64,000 nucleotides of DNA from Gracilaria vermiculophylla (taxonomy: Eukaryota; Rhodophyta; Florideophyceae; Gracilariales; Gracilariaceae): the NCBI GenBank assembly GCA_019155205.2, contig JAHNZQ020000308.1, forward strand, positions 4,281,858 to 4,345,857. The letters run 5' to 3'. The notes under the pieces are model-generated. The model had not been told where the DNA came from and did not search any database. It saw only the letters and a program-made list of their open reading frames with translations. The translations under genes and the position numbers were made by a program. Of the stretch, positions 32,048 to 42,607 are shown in pieces. How positions within the stretch are numbered: position 1 is the stretch's first letter; every line of letters begins with the position of its first letter.

Positions 32048-33586
32048 TTAGAATCGCCCAACTCGTACTGTCTCTCCAGCACGGCGATTGTGGATCTTCT
32101 GCTTGTAGCCACTCGTATATTGAACTGTTATGGATTCCACCTTCCTTTGATTTCCTAAACCGAAATGAACGGTTTCTAGGTACGAACGAGATACCGTGGC
32201 TCCGGGCGATCCGACGCGTCTAATCATCCTTAGAGGACCAGCAATCACAGTGACGACGGCATGAAGGGGCGTAGCACTTCGATTCATGGCGTTGCCTACT
32301 CTAACTGATATGAATTTCTGGTTCTGTCCCTTGGGAGTGATATTCTTAAACATGCGGTATTGCCCACCCCACCGCTTCTCATGTTGATCACCCTGGCTCG
32401 ATACAATGTCCACGAGCCCGTCAGAATTGTAATCAACAGCTATCGCACTGTCACCTCGAACGTTTCCAGGTCTGAAAATCGGACCTCGTACTGTACGAAA
32501 TGTACCATCACCGCGATTGAGAAGAAGTATGTCCTTTTCCACATATTGTGTTACAAGTATGTCGATATATCCGTCGTTGTTAAAATCGGCTACAGTTACT
32601 CCTCGGGACATCATGCGCCGCGGCAGCTTAGCTCTTCTGGAAACGTCCACATACTTCCCGTTGCGGTTTTCTAACAGTATATCCTCTATGTTATCTCCAG
32701 GTGTCCAGCGCAGATCTCCGGACTTTGTCCGAGCGACGTACAAATCAAAATCGCCGTCATTGTCATAATCTAATTCTGCTATTGAGACGACACCCTCACG
32801 CGGGATTCCCTTTGGCAACACGGAACCGGTGATGTCAGTAAAAGTGAAAGGCGATGTTAATTTCCAGACAGTAATCTGACCCCAATAAGTCACAACTTCC
32901 ATCTTCAAATCACCATCAATGTCCGTGGCCATGGCATACCAGTTTCTATTCTTTGTCAAGCCCTTAACTTTTCGGGGTTTGTATTTTCCGTTCGAATTCT
33001 CGTAGGCAAATGCTACGGAGGACTGCCTAGCGTTCTTAAAGGGGGCATTCATGTACAGAAGATCAGGAAACGCTGCACGATCTTTTCTTCCTGATAGATT
33101 CATGAGCAGAGCCGTTCGACCTCGGCCTTTGATTTCGTCTAGGCCGGCTGACTTTGAGATGTCCTTAATCTTTCGATTCGGGTTTACTTCAAAGGAAACG
33201 GGTGCAGCTGGTTTACTTCCCCTATTTCCCCCAATCGACATTGTGAAGAGAATGGATTTTGTAAAGGGCGACATAGGACCAGCCACTATTCCATGTGTAT
33301 CGTGCCATTGTCTCCAGTTTGATTTCTTGAAAATTCCATTCCCTTTGTTGAAAAACAGCTCAGCGGTATTGTCATCGTGGTGGGAGAAAATCATGTCAGG
33401 ATGTCCGTCTCTGTCGAGATCAACAATAGTGGGACCTCCATACTTCTTGCGTCGTCTTCGTTCAGAATTAAGACCAACACGTGCGCTTTCTTCCGCAAAG
33501 AATGGGATCCGCTGTCCACAAACTGAGCAGAGGAGAAGGAAAATGATAATGAAGAAGACGCTGGGAAGGTTAGGGAAAATATGCAT
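32048..33586 (-). CDS. secreted FG-GAP/VCBS repeat protein with ASPIC/UnbV domain (CRTAC1-like)
   Basis: The protein is 512 aa from the ATG at 33586. This start gives a clear signal peptide (SVFFIIIFLLLCSVCG); the frame is open upstream but not needed. The body has beta-propeller repeats with calcium-type D-x-D-x-D loops: DLDRDGHPDMIFSHHDD, TDIDGDLKMEVV, LDYDNDGDFDLYVARTK, ADFNNDGYIDILVTQ and VDYNSDGLVDIVSSQ. The last ~110 residues match the ASPIC/UnbV domain (VGNAMNRSATPLHAVVTV, GSPGATVSRSYLETVHFGLG, ESITVQYTSG). Homologues such as CRTAC1 are extracellular calcium-binding proteins in animals, bacteria and algae; a cell-wall or adhesion role is inference. Confidence 0.88.
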   Translation of the reverse strand: MHIFPNLPSVFFIIIFLLLCSVCGQRIPFFAEESARVGLNSERRRRKKYGGPTIVDLDRDGHPDMIFSHHDDNTAELFFNKGNGIFKKSNWRQWHDTHGIVAGPMSPFTKSILFTMSIGGNRGSKPAAPVSFEVNPNRKIKDISKSAGLDEIKGRGRTALLMNLSGRKDRAAFPDLLYMNAPFKNARQSSVAFAYENSNGKYKPRKVKGLTKNRNWYAMATDIDGDLKMEVVTYWGQITVWKLTSPFTFTDITGSVLPKGIPREGVVSIAELDYDNDGDFDLYVARTKSGDLRWTPGDNIEDILLENRNGKYVDVSRRAKLPRRMMSRGVTVADFNNDGYIDILVTQYVEKDILLLNRGDGTFRTVRGPIFRPGNVRGDSAIAVDYNSDGLVDIVSSQGDQHEKRWGGQYRMFKNITPKGQNQKFISVRVGNAMNRSATPLHAVVTVIAGPLRMIRRVGSPGATVSRSYLETVHFGLGNQRKVESITVQYTSGYKQKIHNRRAGETVRVGRF

Positions 33587-35214
33587 TTCCCTGAAGCAAT
33601 TGAGCACCTCCCTCTCTTCGTTTGAGGGACGGGAGTAAATAAACCTCCGTGCACAGCCTTGAGTAAGAAAATCCGAAGACGTTAATTGTACATTCTTGTG
33701 TTGTTCAAGATACAACAAGTCTCAGAACCAACATATGCCCGGATATTGTTTGCACTGTTGTGAAATTGCCTGAGAAGTCCCTGTCATTTAACGTTCTAAA
33801 TTGCTTCATAGTAGCTCTTCGTTGAAGATGTACTACGAATATTACAGTTGGGCCGTAGATATTTGATAAAAGCGAAGTGCATTGCGCAACTATCGACAAC
33901 GCGACAACAACGGAAATTTTCATACGCCAGGAACGCAGGGATTTGTTGCTGATACTCGTATTGCTGCTGGGGGTAAATCAGGGGCCAGTTTAAACAGTGG
34001 CAATTTTGTCTGCAAAGAAGTAGATGTACAAAGCGTAGGTATGAAAGGGCACTTCATGTACTTCTTGAACTTGCAATAGAATTCCTGCTCATTACAGTGG
34101 GAAATATTTTAAAACGTTTACTGAACCTGGTTCACATGTCTAGAAAAGAATTGCAAAGTCCGGTTAGATAGAACTTATACTAAGCAAAAAAGAAGGATCA
34201 TTATTCTGCTCGACGAGCACACAGATCTGTTCAAGCGAGTTTTTCCGAGCGGAATAAGGATAGGCACTGCTTCGTGAGCGAGCTGTCGGATAGCTTCTAC
34301 AGAGCGTTTCATAAGTATTAGACACCCATAAGGCTTGCCAAATGCGCAGTTTTATCAAGTGTAGCCGTCCCTTTCCCTAAAATTGAGTAAAACTGTGATT
34401 TAGATGAACCACAGTGCTTTCCATAATGCTATAATAAATAAAAAAAACAAACGAAAGTTGAATATAGTACAATTCTATTAAAAATTATAATACGGTGTGG
34501 ACTGGATTTCCGATAAAAAGAACTACAGATAAAGTCTTTTTGGTAAGCTTTATAGACTCAAAAAGACTTTCAAATCCTTTCACACAACTTTTTATTAAAT
34601 TTCACATTTGCATATTAGAATTGTCACATGGTTTTCCATCAAAACAGCGCGACAGTTTATTAGTCTACAGTAATGAAAAACTTAATTTGTCACCTAGAAA
34701 GTAATGCCACGCAGTTACTTGCGCGTTTTGTAAACTGTAACCCTTTTGAAAGTGAATATAATGCACTCGTGAGAATGAGTTATTGGCATTACAGGCCATT
34801 CTAAACAGGTTTTGATTTAAAAAATGTATTGAAAATAGCGCGAAAGCCATGAATAATTATAACATACGATGTTGGAGATACGCGATGGTCCTTTTAAAGT
34901 GTTGAAATAGTATAATTTAGTACACAGAAGCGAAAACCAACTACTGAAGAAGGCAAAATGACGTTTTTCAGTGAAATATATTATGATTTTGAAACGGTTT
35001 TCTAACTTGTAACGAAGTTTTTTGAAAACAGATTTCGGTAGTACTGCACTAATAAAAACGATGATTTGCCTGAAAATGCCAAGTGTCCTTTACTTTTGAA
35101 ACAGACTTTATATACCGATGGTGAATTCATCATTAGCGAGACGCACAGTTGATTCAAACGGGTGCCAAAAGACAAGGACAGGCAGACCTTTTGCCGAATC
35201 TGAATTTCTGAATT
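33587..35214. other. AT-rich intergenic
   Basis: No supported gene. From about 34380 to 35110 the sequence is notably AT-rich with many stops in all frames. It separates the FG-GAP gene start from the uS7 gene. Confidence 0.45.
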
Positions 35215-35377
35215 ATGAAGTATTTAGAACTGCAAAACGCCGGCGGCACTATTCGCAGCGTGAGGTTCAGGAATGCGCCTACGCAGAGCTTTTCGTCAGC
35301 ACTGTTCCGACTCACTCCTGTGCCAGCGTCCTCTTTATTAAACTGCTGCAGCATTCTATACGGCAACAACAGGATCG
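35215..35377 (+). other. possible 5' exon of uS7m with mitochondrial presequence
   Basis: An ATG at 35215 opens the same frame as the uS7 body but meets a TGA (35497-35499) nine codons before its ATG. A donor-like GTATTA at 35378 and an acceptor AATAG at 35501-35503 would remove that stop (126-bp intron) with matching phase. The join adds an Arg/Ser-rich leader (TIRSVRFRNAPTQSFSSALF) typical of mitochondrial import signals. RNA evidence is needed. Confidence 0.4.
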
Positions 35378-35523
35378 GTATTATTAATCCTTCGTTGCTT
35401 AAATCGCAAGACAAGATCTTAACAACAACGCTCGCGATTCGGCGCAATATCGACAATAACTTTCCAGCGTTTCCCACTAAATCTCGTCTTTTGTGCTGAA
35501 TAGAAAACCCTCCGTCCCGAAGC

Positions 35524-36022
35524 ATGTCACTACATCTTTCCGATCCAATCGTGCACAAACTTGTGCGCGTTATCATGAAAGACGGAAAGAAGCACTCCGC
35601 GTTACGAATCGTTGACGAAGCATTTCACATCCTTCGCACGCAGCAGGACGTTAACTCTCCAGTGTCTCTTCTACACCGAGCTGTTGCAAACGCTGCTCCA
35701 GTGGTCGAAACACGGCGCTATAAGGTCGGAGGAAGGGCTTTACAAGTTCCGTTACCATGCGCCCCTAAACGTTCCCAGAGTTTGGCAATGCGCTTCATAA
35801 GGTAAGGCGTTCACTGCCTTTTTGTACAAAGACTCAGCATCGCTGACGAAATCTTTGTTCCTCAGAGACGCTTTCCGGGAAAGAAAAGAACACGGAGGTG
35901 GACTGAGACTAGCGAATGAGCTGGCAGCATTAGATAAGAGACAGGGTGGCGCTTTCGCACGCAGGGAAGAGTTGCATAAAAGAGCGGAGACCAATCGAGC
36001 CTTTGCACATTATGCTAGGTAA
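35524..36022 (+). CDS. mitochondrial-type small ribosomal subunit protein uS7
   Basis: Binds the 3' domain of small-subunit rRNA. Exons 35524-35801 and 35866-36022 are joined through a 64-bp GT-AG intron in phase 2. The product is 144 aa from the ATG at 35524, or 205 aa with the possible 5' exon. Family landmarks are DPIVHKLVRVIMKDGKKHSA, VETRRYKVGGRALQVPLP, SLAMRFIRDAFRER, LRLANELAALDKRQGGAFAR and the C-terminal ETNRAFAHYAR. The bacterial-type sequence and nuclear location point to mitochondria; a plastid version is normally plastid-encoded in red algae. The N-terminus from 35524 is short for an imported protein. Confidence 0.88.
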
Positions 36023-36479
36023 TCGTTTCACGTCATGAACGATTCCTGCGATGCTTAGAAGTCTAATGAATGACCACCTCTTTCAAGGGAAGCACTGTTG
36101 AATAGCAATCTTCTCCCGGTCCACATGATGTTCCTTTAATTTTTGCGACAGTTCGACTGGAACCGAGCGGAGTATTATAGAGATCTGCGATTGAATGACG
36201 TGTGCCCATCAGGGCTTTGTAAACACCTTGCAAGTGCTTATCTTTCAGTATCATGTCAAAGATGCTCTGTGGTCTAGTTTGCGATGAATTCCTTCTTGTC
36301 CCCCACACGCATTTTGGCTGTACGAGTTGCTTTATTCAGGGACGAGATCTTATCGGGAATGGGCATTACAGGATGTGATTCCTGTGTGTTAGATCTATCC
36401 TGTCTCGCTACGTCCACCGCCTGAAACTAATCAAGCTACTTCTGCTTTTGGATCACAAATAGAAAACAACTGACGATGA

Positions 36480-36850
36480 TTAGGTTTCATTCTCGCCTTT
36501 GGATTCCAAAACGTTGGTCACCCAAACTGCTCCGTCACCGTCATCGAAAGAAAATTTCACCTCGGCCTTATCTCCTTCTGAGAGTTGAAAAACATGTATC
36601 ACCAGTTCATTATGTTCACGGAAATTTGTTCCTCATAACGGCCCCGATTACCCCACTTCTGCCTCTTCACAAGATGTACATTGATGTTTTTTTCGACATT
36701 CTCTCTTCTGTGTTGGCTGTCCGCCTGTGTGTCTCGGAGCTGTTCTAGGTCCTCTTGACGGTCAATATTTCTCGTACGTCTGTGAGTCTGCAGATGTGAA
36801 TCACTGGAAGAACTTCGCTGTTGAGCTTCTCGATTGTTTCCACGTCTTCG
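36480..36850 (-). CDS. partial spliced gene model, unknown product
   Basis: Three pieces on the minus strand read as protein only if two short introns are removed. The exons are 36850-36778, 36724-36652 and 36577-36480, with GT-AG introns of 53 and 74 bp and fitting phases (0, 1). The sequence runs EDVETIEKLNSEVLPVIHIC, then RRENVEKNINVHLVKRQKW, then EGDKAEVKFSFDDGDGAVW, then VTNVLESKGENET and a TAA at 36482-36480. Upstream exons are not resolved; an ATG with basic sequence near 37086 could begin the gene. The family is not recognised. A decayed copy is possible. Confidence 0.4.
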
Positions 36851-38053
36851 CTGCCTCAACTCCGAGTTGGCGATTCGGACTGGTCTCCGTTGCAAATCTT
36901 GAAGACGGCGAGATAAGCTATCCTGTCTGTGCTTTCCACGACGTCGGTGACGTCTTCTGAATTTCTTCCAAAACGGACAGCAAGTCAAGGTTTCTCTATC
37001 ATTGCGCGGTCGGTGAGGATTTTGCCTGTACATTAAGCCATTACGACGCCTCTCTGTTGTTCTTATGGCTGCTCTGTCCGACATTGATAGGCGAATAGTA
37101 ATAAACCTTCCGGTGCTTCTCAGTTTTGATTGTGGTCTGCAAGCAGGGCTGTTCACTTGTATGTCAAATCCAGGTAGAGGCGCAACGAACGACAAGGGAT
37201 CAAGCTTTTTTTGCGTTGTGTCGAAGTGTTTCATTGTGAGGGGACATTACTTCTCTGATATTGTTTGATTCGAGGGACGGTTGTGTAACAGAGGCAGCTT
37301 CAGAGTGGCGGAAAATCAAGCATAACCTCCGTGGAACTCTGTTATTGGAGTTGCAACTATTTCGATGTTCATATTGCTCACAGCTGTAAAACATGGTCCA
37401 TTAATTTGGTCACGAGTGCCAAACATACGAGCGGGATAAAATATGCCCCGCGTTGGGGTTCAAAGTACACCTCCAGGACCAGCGTGTAAAGGAGAACGCT
37501 ACAAGGCAGGAAGAGGAAATCGAAACATGCCTGCTCAGTAACATGGATCAAGAAAAAGTAGATAAGAGCGAAGTGTAGATATGTAGGGCCCACGTGATCC
37601 AGAGACACTGAATTCGCATGCCGTTCGACCAGAGTGGGGGATAAAATCAATTTGATTTTGACTTTTCAAACCAAATACATAACACGTATGGTGCTGGGAA
37701 CCACTTCACCTCTTTCACATAACCACCCTCCTTCTCTCATATCTGATGTACCGGGTTTGTGCTCTACGGTGTGAGAATACGCGATAAGTCGCAAATGGGC
37801 GTGTCGAAGGCAGAACTTTTTTTGCGTGGCCCTCCTTGAAGATCGCCTCCTTCGTCATTGAACTGTGGGAACCAGCTTCAAGAAACAGTAGTATCTGTCC
37901 CAGCTGTGTTCCGGACGTGGCACCGTTTTCTTTACTCGTCATCAAGGGCACTGATTAATTGCGCTTATGCCTCTACGCACATCATTAATTTTCAAACTCG
38001 AAAGTTCCAACTTCACGGTGCTTTCGTTCTGAGGCTTCGTCAATATATCTGAT
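36851..38053. other. mostly unassigned, may hold 5' exons of the minus-strand gene
   Basis: No complete gene is supported. Minus-strand sequence at about 36960-36870 reads DVVESTDRIAYLAVFKICNG and could be another exon of the gene ending at 36480, but I could not place consensus splice sites. Confidence 0.3.
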
Positions 38054-38506
38054 ATGGCTCAAAACCTAACCGGCGAAAAATTTGAAGGCGATGGATCACC
38101 ACCAACCGAACCCGCTCAGAGAGTTGAGCATTCAATCACAGCTGAAGATGACTATAGGAATACAACGCCTGCGACACGCCGAAAGATTTTCTCAAACCTA
38201 CAAGCAGAGAAAGCTCGGCTTGAAACCCAAAAAGCAGACCTCAGCAGACAGCTTGATCTTGCAAAAAGGAGATTAGAAGCCTACAATCTTATGGAGTCTG
38301 CGCCAAACCCACCTCCTTCAGATCCGTGTTCTTGGCTTTCACGCCCCAAAGACATTGCAAAAATGCGCGACAGGCTGAAGGAAGCCTCCGAAAATGAACA
38401 GCTCATTCTTCCTATAGTTCAAGAAGTACGAGATGTTCGTGAACGTCTTTTGGAACAAGCCTTGATGATCTATCGAGACCTCGGAGGTGATAGTGAAAGA
38501 AAGTGA
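38054..38506 (+). CDS. small coiled-coil protein, unknown
   Basis: A 150-aa single-exon protein. The first ~45 residues are polar and probably disordered. A strong helix follows (RRKIFSNLQAEKARLETQKA, DLSRQLDLAKRRLEAYNLM), then a Pro/Ser linker with a CSWLSRPKDIAKMRDRL motif and a second helix (LPIVQEVRDVRERLLEQALM). The layout of two helical pieces with a tryptophan motif between them suggests a subunit of a larger complex. The family is not recognised. Confidence 0.6.
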   Translation: MAQNLTGEKFEGDGSPPTEPAQRVEHSITAEDDYRNTTPATRRKIFSNLQAEKARLETQKADLSRQLDLAKRRLEAYNLMESAPNPPPSDPCSWLSRPKDIAKMRDRLKEASENEQLILPIVQEVRDVRERLLEQALMIYRDLGGDSERK

Positions 38507-40899
38507 ACTCGAATGTAACTCTTTTGGCAATCGGATTGTTGTAGAATTGGCATAAAAACTCGGAATTGTAAGATTTAGAGCAACAATATGCAGCGTATGG
38601 TCTGGGAAAGGTGCACGTGGTCCCGTGATCGAAATCATCGTTTTCACAACTTTTTACTTCCACAAGCGACAATTGCCTTCCCCGTAATAGACTTTATCTC
38701 AAGAACCACCTTGATAGCCTTCTGAGACAAAAAGGCCTTGTTTCTCAAACTCAAGCACCCAAATTTGGCGCCAAAAGCAACGTTATGCTTATAATGCAGC
38801 ATTGTTCTCGTGTAGGTTAAGCAGTGAAGTACTCAGTGCACATGAAAAGCTGTTTCTTCATCGTTCCCGTTACTTGAAACCAACCTCTTGGGAACAATGG
38901 AACTTTGATATGGTTGGGAAACGCCCTTTCTGAGGCAAAAGGATTTTGTATCGAAGAAGGGACTTGGGCAACTCTTGTTTTCGGGACTTTAGAATGACCT
39001 CTGGTAGCATACTTTCCATGTCTGCTTCGTGTTGCAGAGAATGTTCAATGGAGTTTTCATGTTGTGCCAGCAGTTTCTAATCGATTGAAAATGTTGGTTT
39101 TACTGGTTGAAATGGAGATATTTGGTGTTGATCAAGACTTAAACGTTCTCCCTATGGAAGGTGGAGGGTCTGCAAGCTTGGTCCTCAAAGCTTTTATAAA
39201 TTTTAATCTGCTGCGGGGGAAAAAAGAAAAGCATCTGGACCAGTCTTTTTTTGGAGTCATATCATGGCGCCAAAGTATTCATTGCTTTTCATCGCGCACT
39301 GCTCAAAGAGTTTTGGATGTTACTGAAACAGAAGCCGAGCAAAGATCCGCGATCTCTTTCGAAATTGACCTGTCAAAGTCCTACTCCTTGAGGTTCTCGC
39401 CTTGAAAAAAGAAGGGAAACTTGCTTCCCAATGCAGCTTCTTGAAAAACAAATCTCGGCTTCGTTTTAATCGAACTGTCTCTTTGCTGAATGACGAGATG
39501 TTGAAATCATACGTTGGCAGAATTCTTTTATACCAAGGCGGAGAATCGAACAAAGAAACAAAAAACCGACAATGGCGACCATTTCCTCTCGATATGAGGA
39601 GGGTTCTTTGTTGAATGTGTCAGAGACGTGAAAACCCAGATCACTTGTTTCCTATCATAGATATTGAAGGTTTCGATCACCGAATGTCAAAGGCATTTTT
39701 GTCACAAGAGGTATGAATTGCATTGCATTCGTGGTGTCCACATCAAGTTTATTGAGCACATTTACAGTTTCGAAATTCTTCTCTTCTCAAATTCAACAAT
39801 CACGCCATAAACGCTTTGCGAATACCATTCTGTCTGTATTCAGTAGAAAAACAACAAAAGAGTCATCGCAGACTACAATACCTGACCCTAAATGTGCGTG
39901 ACTTCTGTGAGTCAATCCCAAACACTAATTCGCTGGTCATCCCATCGTTCGCTGTAACCGACAAAAGTGATGAACGAACAGGTGCCTCGAGTGATATTCA
40001 TTTCTTCTTCCTGTCAACTAGAAACAACTGCCACGTGTTACTCGACATTTTCTGTATTTAAGGGAACAAGACGTCACAAATTAGGGAGTACAGGTAGAAC
40101 GGTAACCACGACACACAGGATGAAATTGTGTGAAATGAAAGAGACCCCTTCCCATACCTCCTTGTCTTTGTGATGACCGCATTGCCTTGGTCTTCTATAT
40201 CGCTTCAGAAATACCCTACCGGAAAGAATGAAGAGAAGCAAATAACCTTGGCATATGATTTCAAGAACCCGTGTAACACATCTGCATCAATAAATGTAAG
40301 GCTTCAGCACTGCCTCGCGAAGAAATACCTCGCTTTTGCTTCCGTTCACGACATAGAACTCAGCCCCAGTTTAAATCGACAAGCGGCGTCCGTTCACATC
40401 ATTCTCGAGCACAAATCGCTTGCCCACATGCATGGGTACTGAACTGGATGGGCACATCAGGTATGTCGCCTGTCATTGATGATATGCCTTGAAATAAGCC
40501 CGCAGAGGCAGTTGAGGTGCACAATCCTTGAAACCGACCGCACTAAGTACAGATCTTGGAGAACTAGAGCGAAATACGCTCACTTTTGATAGGCATAATA
40601 GTCAGCAACCTCTAGATGTGCAGCCTCACCCCCAGGGCGGAGGCGCGACGAAGAAGCGCAGAGCAAAAGCGCCGGATCCGCGAAGTGGCGACCATGAGCA
40701 AAAGTGCCCACCCGAACGGTAAGCAAAGCTCGTCGCGAGGCCTTGGAAGTCCTTGAGGCGTGCGAGGCAAAGCTGAATGAACTTGGCACTCATGCTGTGC
40801 ATGTAGTGGGAGCACATGGTGTGTGAGAGTTTATGCCTCTCAATCCCTTCCGCTGATGTCAAGGGGTTGCAGTCCCTTTTTGAACGCAGAAACAGCTTT
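38507..40899. other. intergenic
   Basis: No supported gene. It holds a palindromic E2F-like 13-mer at 38764-38776. A GC-rich patch at about 40610-40760, unlike its AT-rich surroundings, directly precedes the retrotransposon fragment and may belong to the same element. Confidence 0.4.
38764..38776. promoter_or_regulatory. palindromic E2F-like site
   Basis: TTTGGCGCCAAAA, identical over 13 bases to the site at 24296-24308. No gene start is recognised close by, so its role is unclear. Confidence 0.25.
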
Positions 40900-41284
40900 A
40901 ACGCTTAAGCGGAGTTTAAAACCACTTTTACTCGATCATGGATTCGGCACCGACAACGAAATCTCCTCACGGACAGCGGAGGTGACACTCTTCCAGTTTT
41001 TCATTGGACATGTTAACTCCCTTCATCCTGTAGCAACAGATATTGGCAACCCCCGTGACCCGCGCTGCACTTGCGCAACAAATGCCAAAAGAACAGTGGA
41101 TCACGTAGTACTGCGTTGTGTAGTCATGAAAGCCTATCGAAAAGAGCTGATGAAAAATGGTCCAGAAAACTTCAACAAATCCGTTTGCAACCTGATGATA
41201 AACGATCTACTAAAGTTCATGGCTTTGCTGCAGAGAGGGGACCTGATTTGCAAGTCTTCGTGCCGTTTCGAAATAAGAAATTGA
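40900..41284 (+). mobile_element. non-LTR retrotransposon C-terminal fragment
   Basis: The translation includes SRTAEVTLFQFFIGHVNSLH followed by DPRCTCATNAKRTVDHVVLR and CVV. The C-x-C...VDH-x-x-x-x-C pattern is typical of the zinc-binding tail of LINE-type reverse transcriptase proteins. There is no upstream reverse transcriptase domain, so this is a truncated relic. It is paralogous to the minus-strand fragment at 42254-42607. Confidence 0.6.
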
Positions 41285-42253
41285 TCTCCACAATACAGAA
41301 AGAAGAAAGAAGAATGGCAGAAACGAAAGCCTTGCCAGAGGATGCCCCATGGGTTGTTCGATGGAAATTTTTGATACGAATAAAAACTCTTGCGTTGATT
41401 GAAATTGTTTGTGTTTTCATGTGCTTATGCCAGCCCTCATTTCAATGGTGTTCCGTCAGTCGCAAGCACTCGTTAGTGCGAGTGTGGGACGCAGCATAGT
41501 GGTGAGATAGAAGTTAGGACTGAACGCAGTCACACTCTTGTGACCTTTTTGTGTCGCAATGGGTACGAGTAACGTGTTGGGAAGCGTGTGGATGAAGTAT
41601 TGCGTTCCGTTTGCGAGCAAACACAAATCAGATACACATGGCGACCAAACAACATTGTGGATTTTTAATAAAGCCATGAACGAGTCAAAGGAGAGAGAGG
41701 TTCGAGACGGCGGCCGCGTCATGATGAGGAAGGTTAAAGCCATGAACTATTTCCAGCGCGGAAAAATGCCCCCGAACGTGCGCTTAACAACAATGAACTC
41801 TGTACTGAAGATCATCTTTTTAGGGGCAAAAGCCGTGCCAACGCATCAGGCATCACCGTCAAAGTTCTCAGAATGTGAAGCAAGTGAACATACGTGGGTC
41901 CTTGCATCAGTACATACAGGGGGACTCTATGATCCATAGAAGGGGTTTCCTCTTCGCTTCAAGACGACAGAATCATTCGCTCTTTATGCAACAACTGACA
42001 TATAATTTACAAGAACTATACTTCTGAGTAGTGGATATTCCCTTCACCTTTACAAGTAGCGAGACACACTCGTTGATAAATCGAATAAATTGTCCCAAGT
42101 CAACCGAACAGACGCCGCAATGCAGAGCTAAACATGTGAAAATCCAGAATACGTTGCCTTGACCACGGTTTCTTCTTCTTCTTCTTTAGTATGGTCTATC
42201 GCTCCTGATTTCGAAGCGGTAGGAGATCTATATGATTACAGGTATTTCTCTCT

Positions 42254-42607
42254 CTAAAGGAAGGCCAAAAACGTTGACAGCCATTTTCTAATCATTTCTA
42301 AAAGCGATTTGTCTTCTCCTTCTCTGGCGGCGGGGAGTTCATTGAGACGGGATCCGTTAGTCAACGGACACCGGAACAGAACGTGATCTACATCTTTCTT
42401 GGCTGCTGTGCCGCACTTGCAGCGAACTACTTTCTTATTCAGATAGGAACCCACTGGGTGTAGAGAGGGGACATGCTTCGTCGCGAACTGGGCGAGCGTT
42501 ACTTCTGCTGTTCTTGCCTCTCTTGCCTCGTATTCCGCTTGACTCCTCAAGACACTTTTGGTCTTGTTCTTCTTTTTTAGCTGCAGTCGTCGCGATGTCT
42601 GTTTCAT
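42254..42607 (-). mobile_element. non-LTR retrotransposon C-terminal fragment
   Basis: It reads EARTAEVTLAQFATKHVPSL, HPVG, then VVRCKCGTAAKKDVDHVLFR and CPLTNGSRLNELP. The C-x-C...DH-x-x-x-x-C(P) motif is the LINE-type tail. It aligns with the plus-strand copy (TAEVTL-x-QF, H-V-x-SLHPV, VDHV-x-x-RC). The two copies face each other about 1 kb apart; reverse transcriptase is absent here too. Confidence 0.6.

Noticed and set aside
36063..36254. Minus-strand frame next to uS7 (FDMILKDKHLQGVYKALMG)
   Set aside because: The frame has no ATG before codon 19, the product would be about 63 residues, and no relative is recognised. The composition looks somewhat coding, so it may be a terminal exon.
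41559..41939. Plus-strand frame of 126 codons between the LINE fragments
   Set aside because: No motif; a minus-strand frame of similar length overlaps it, and it lies in transposon debris.
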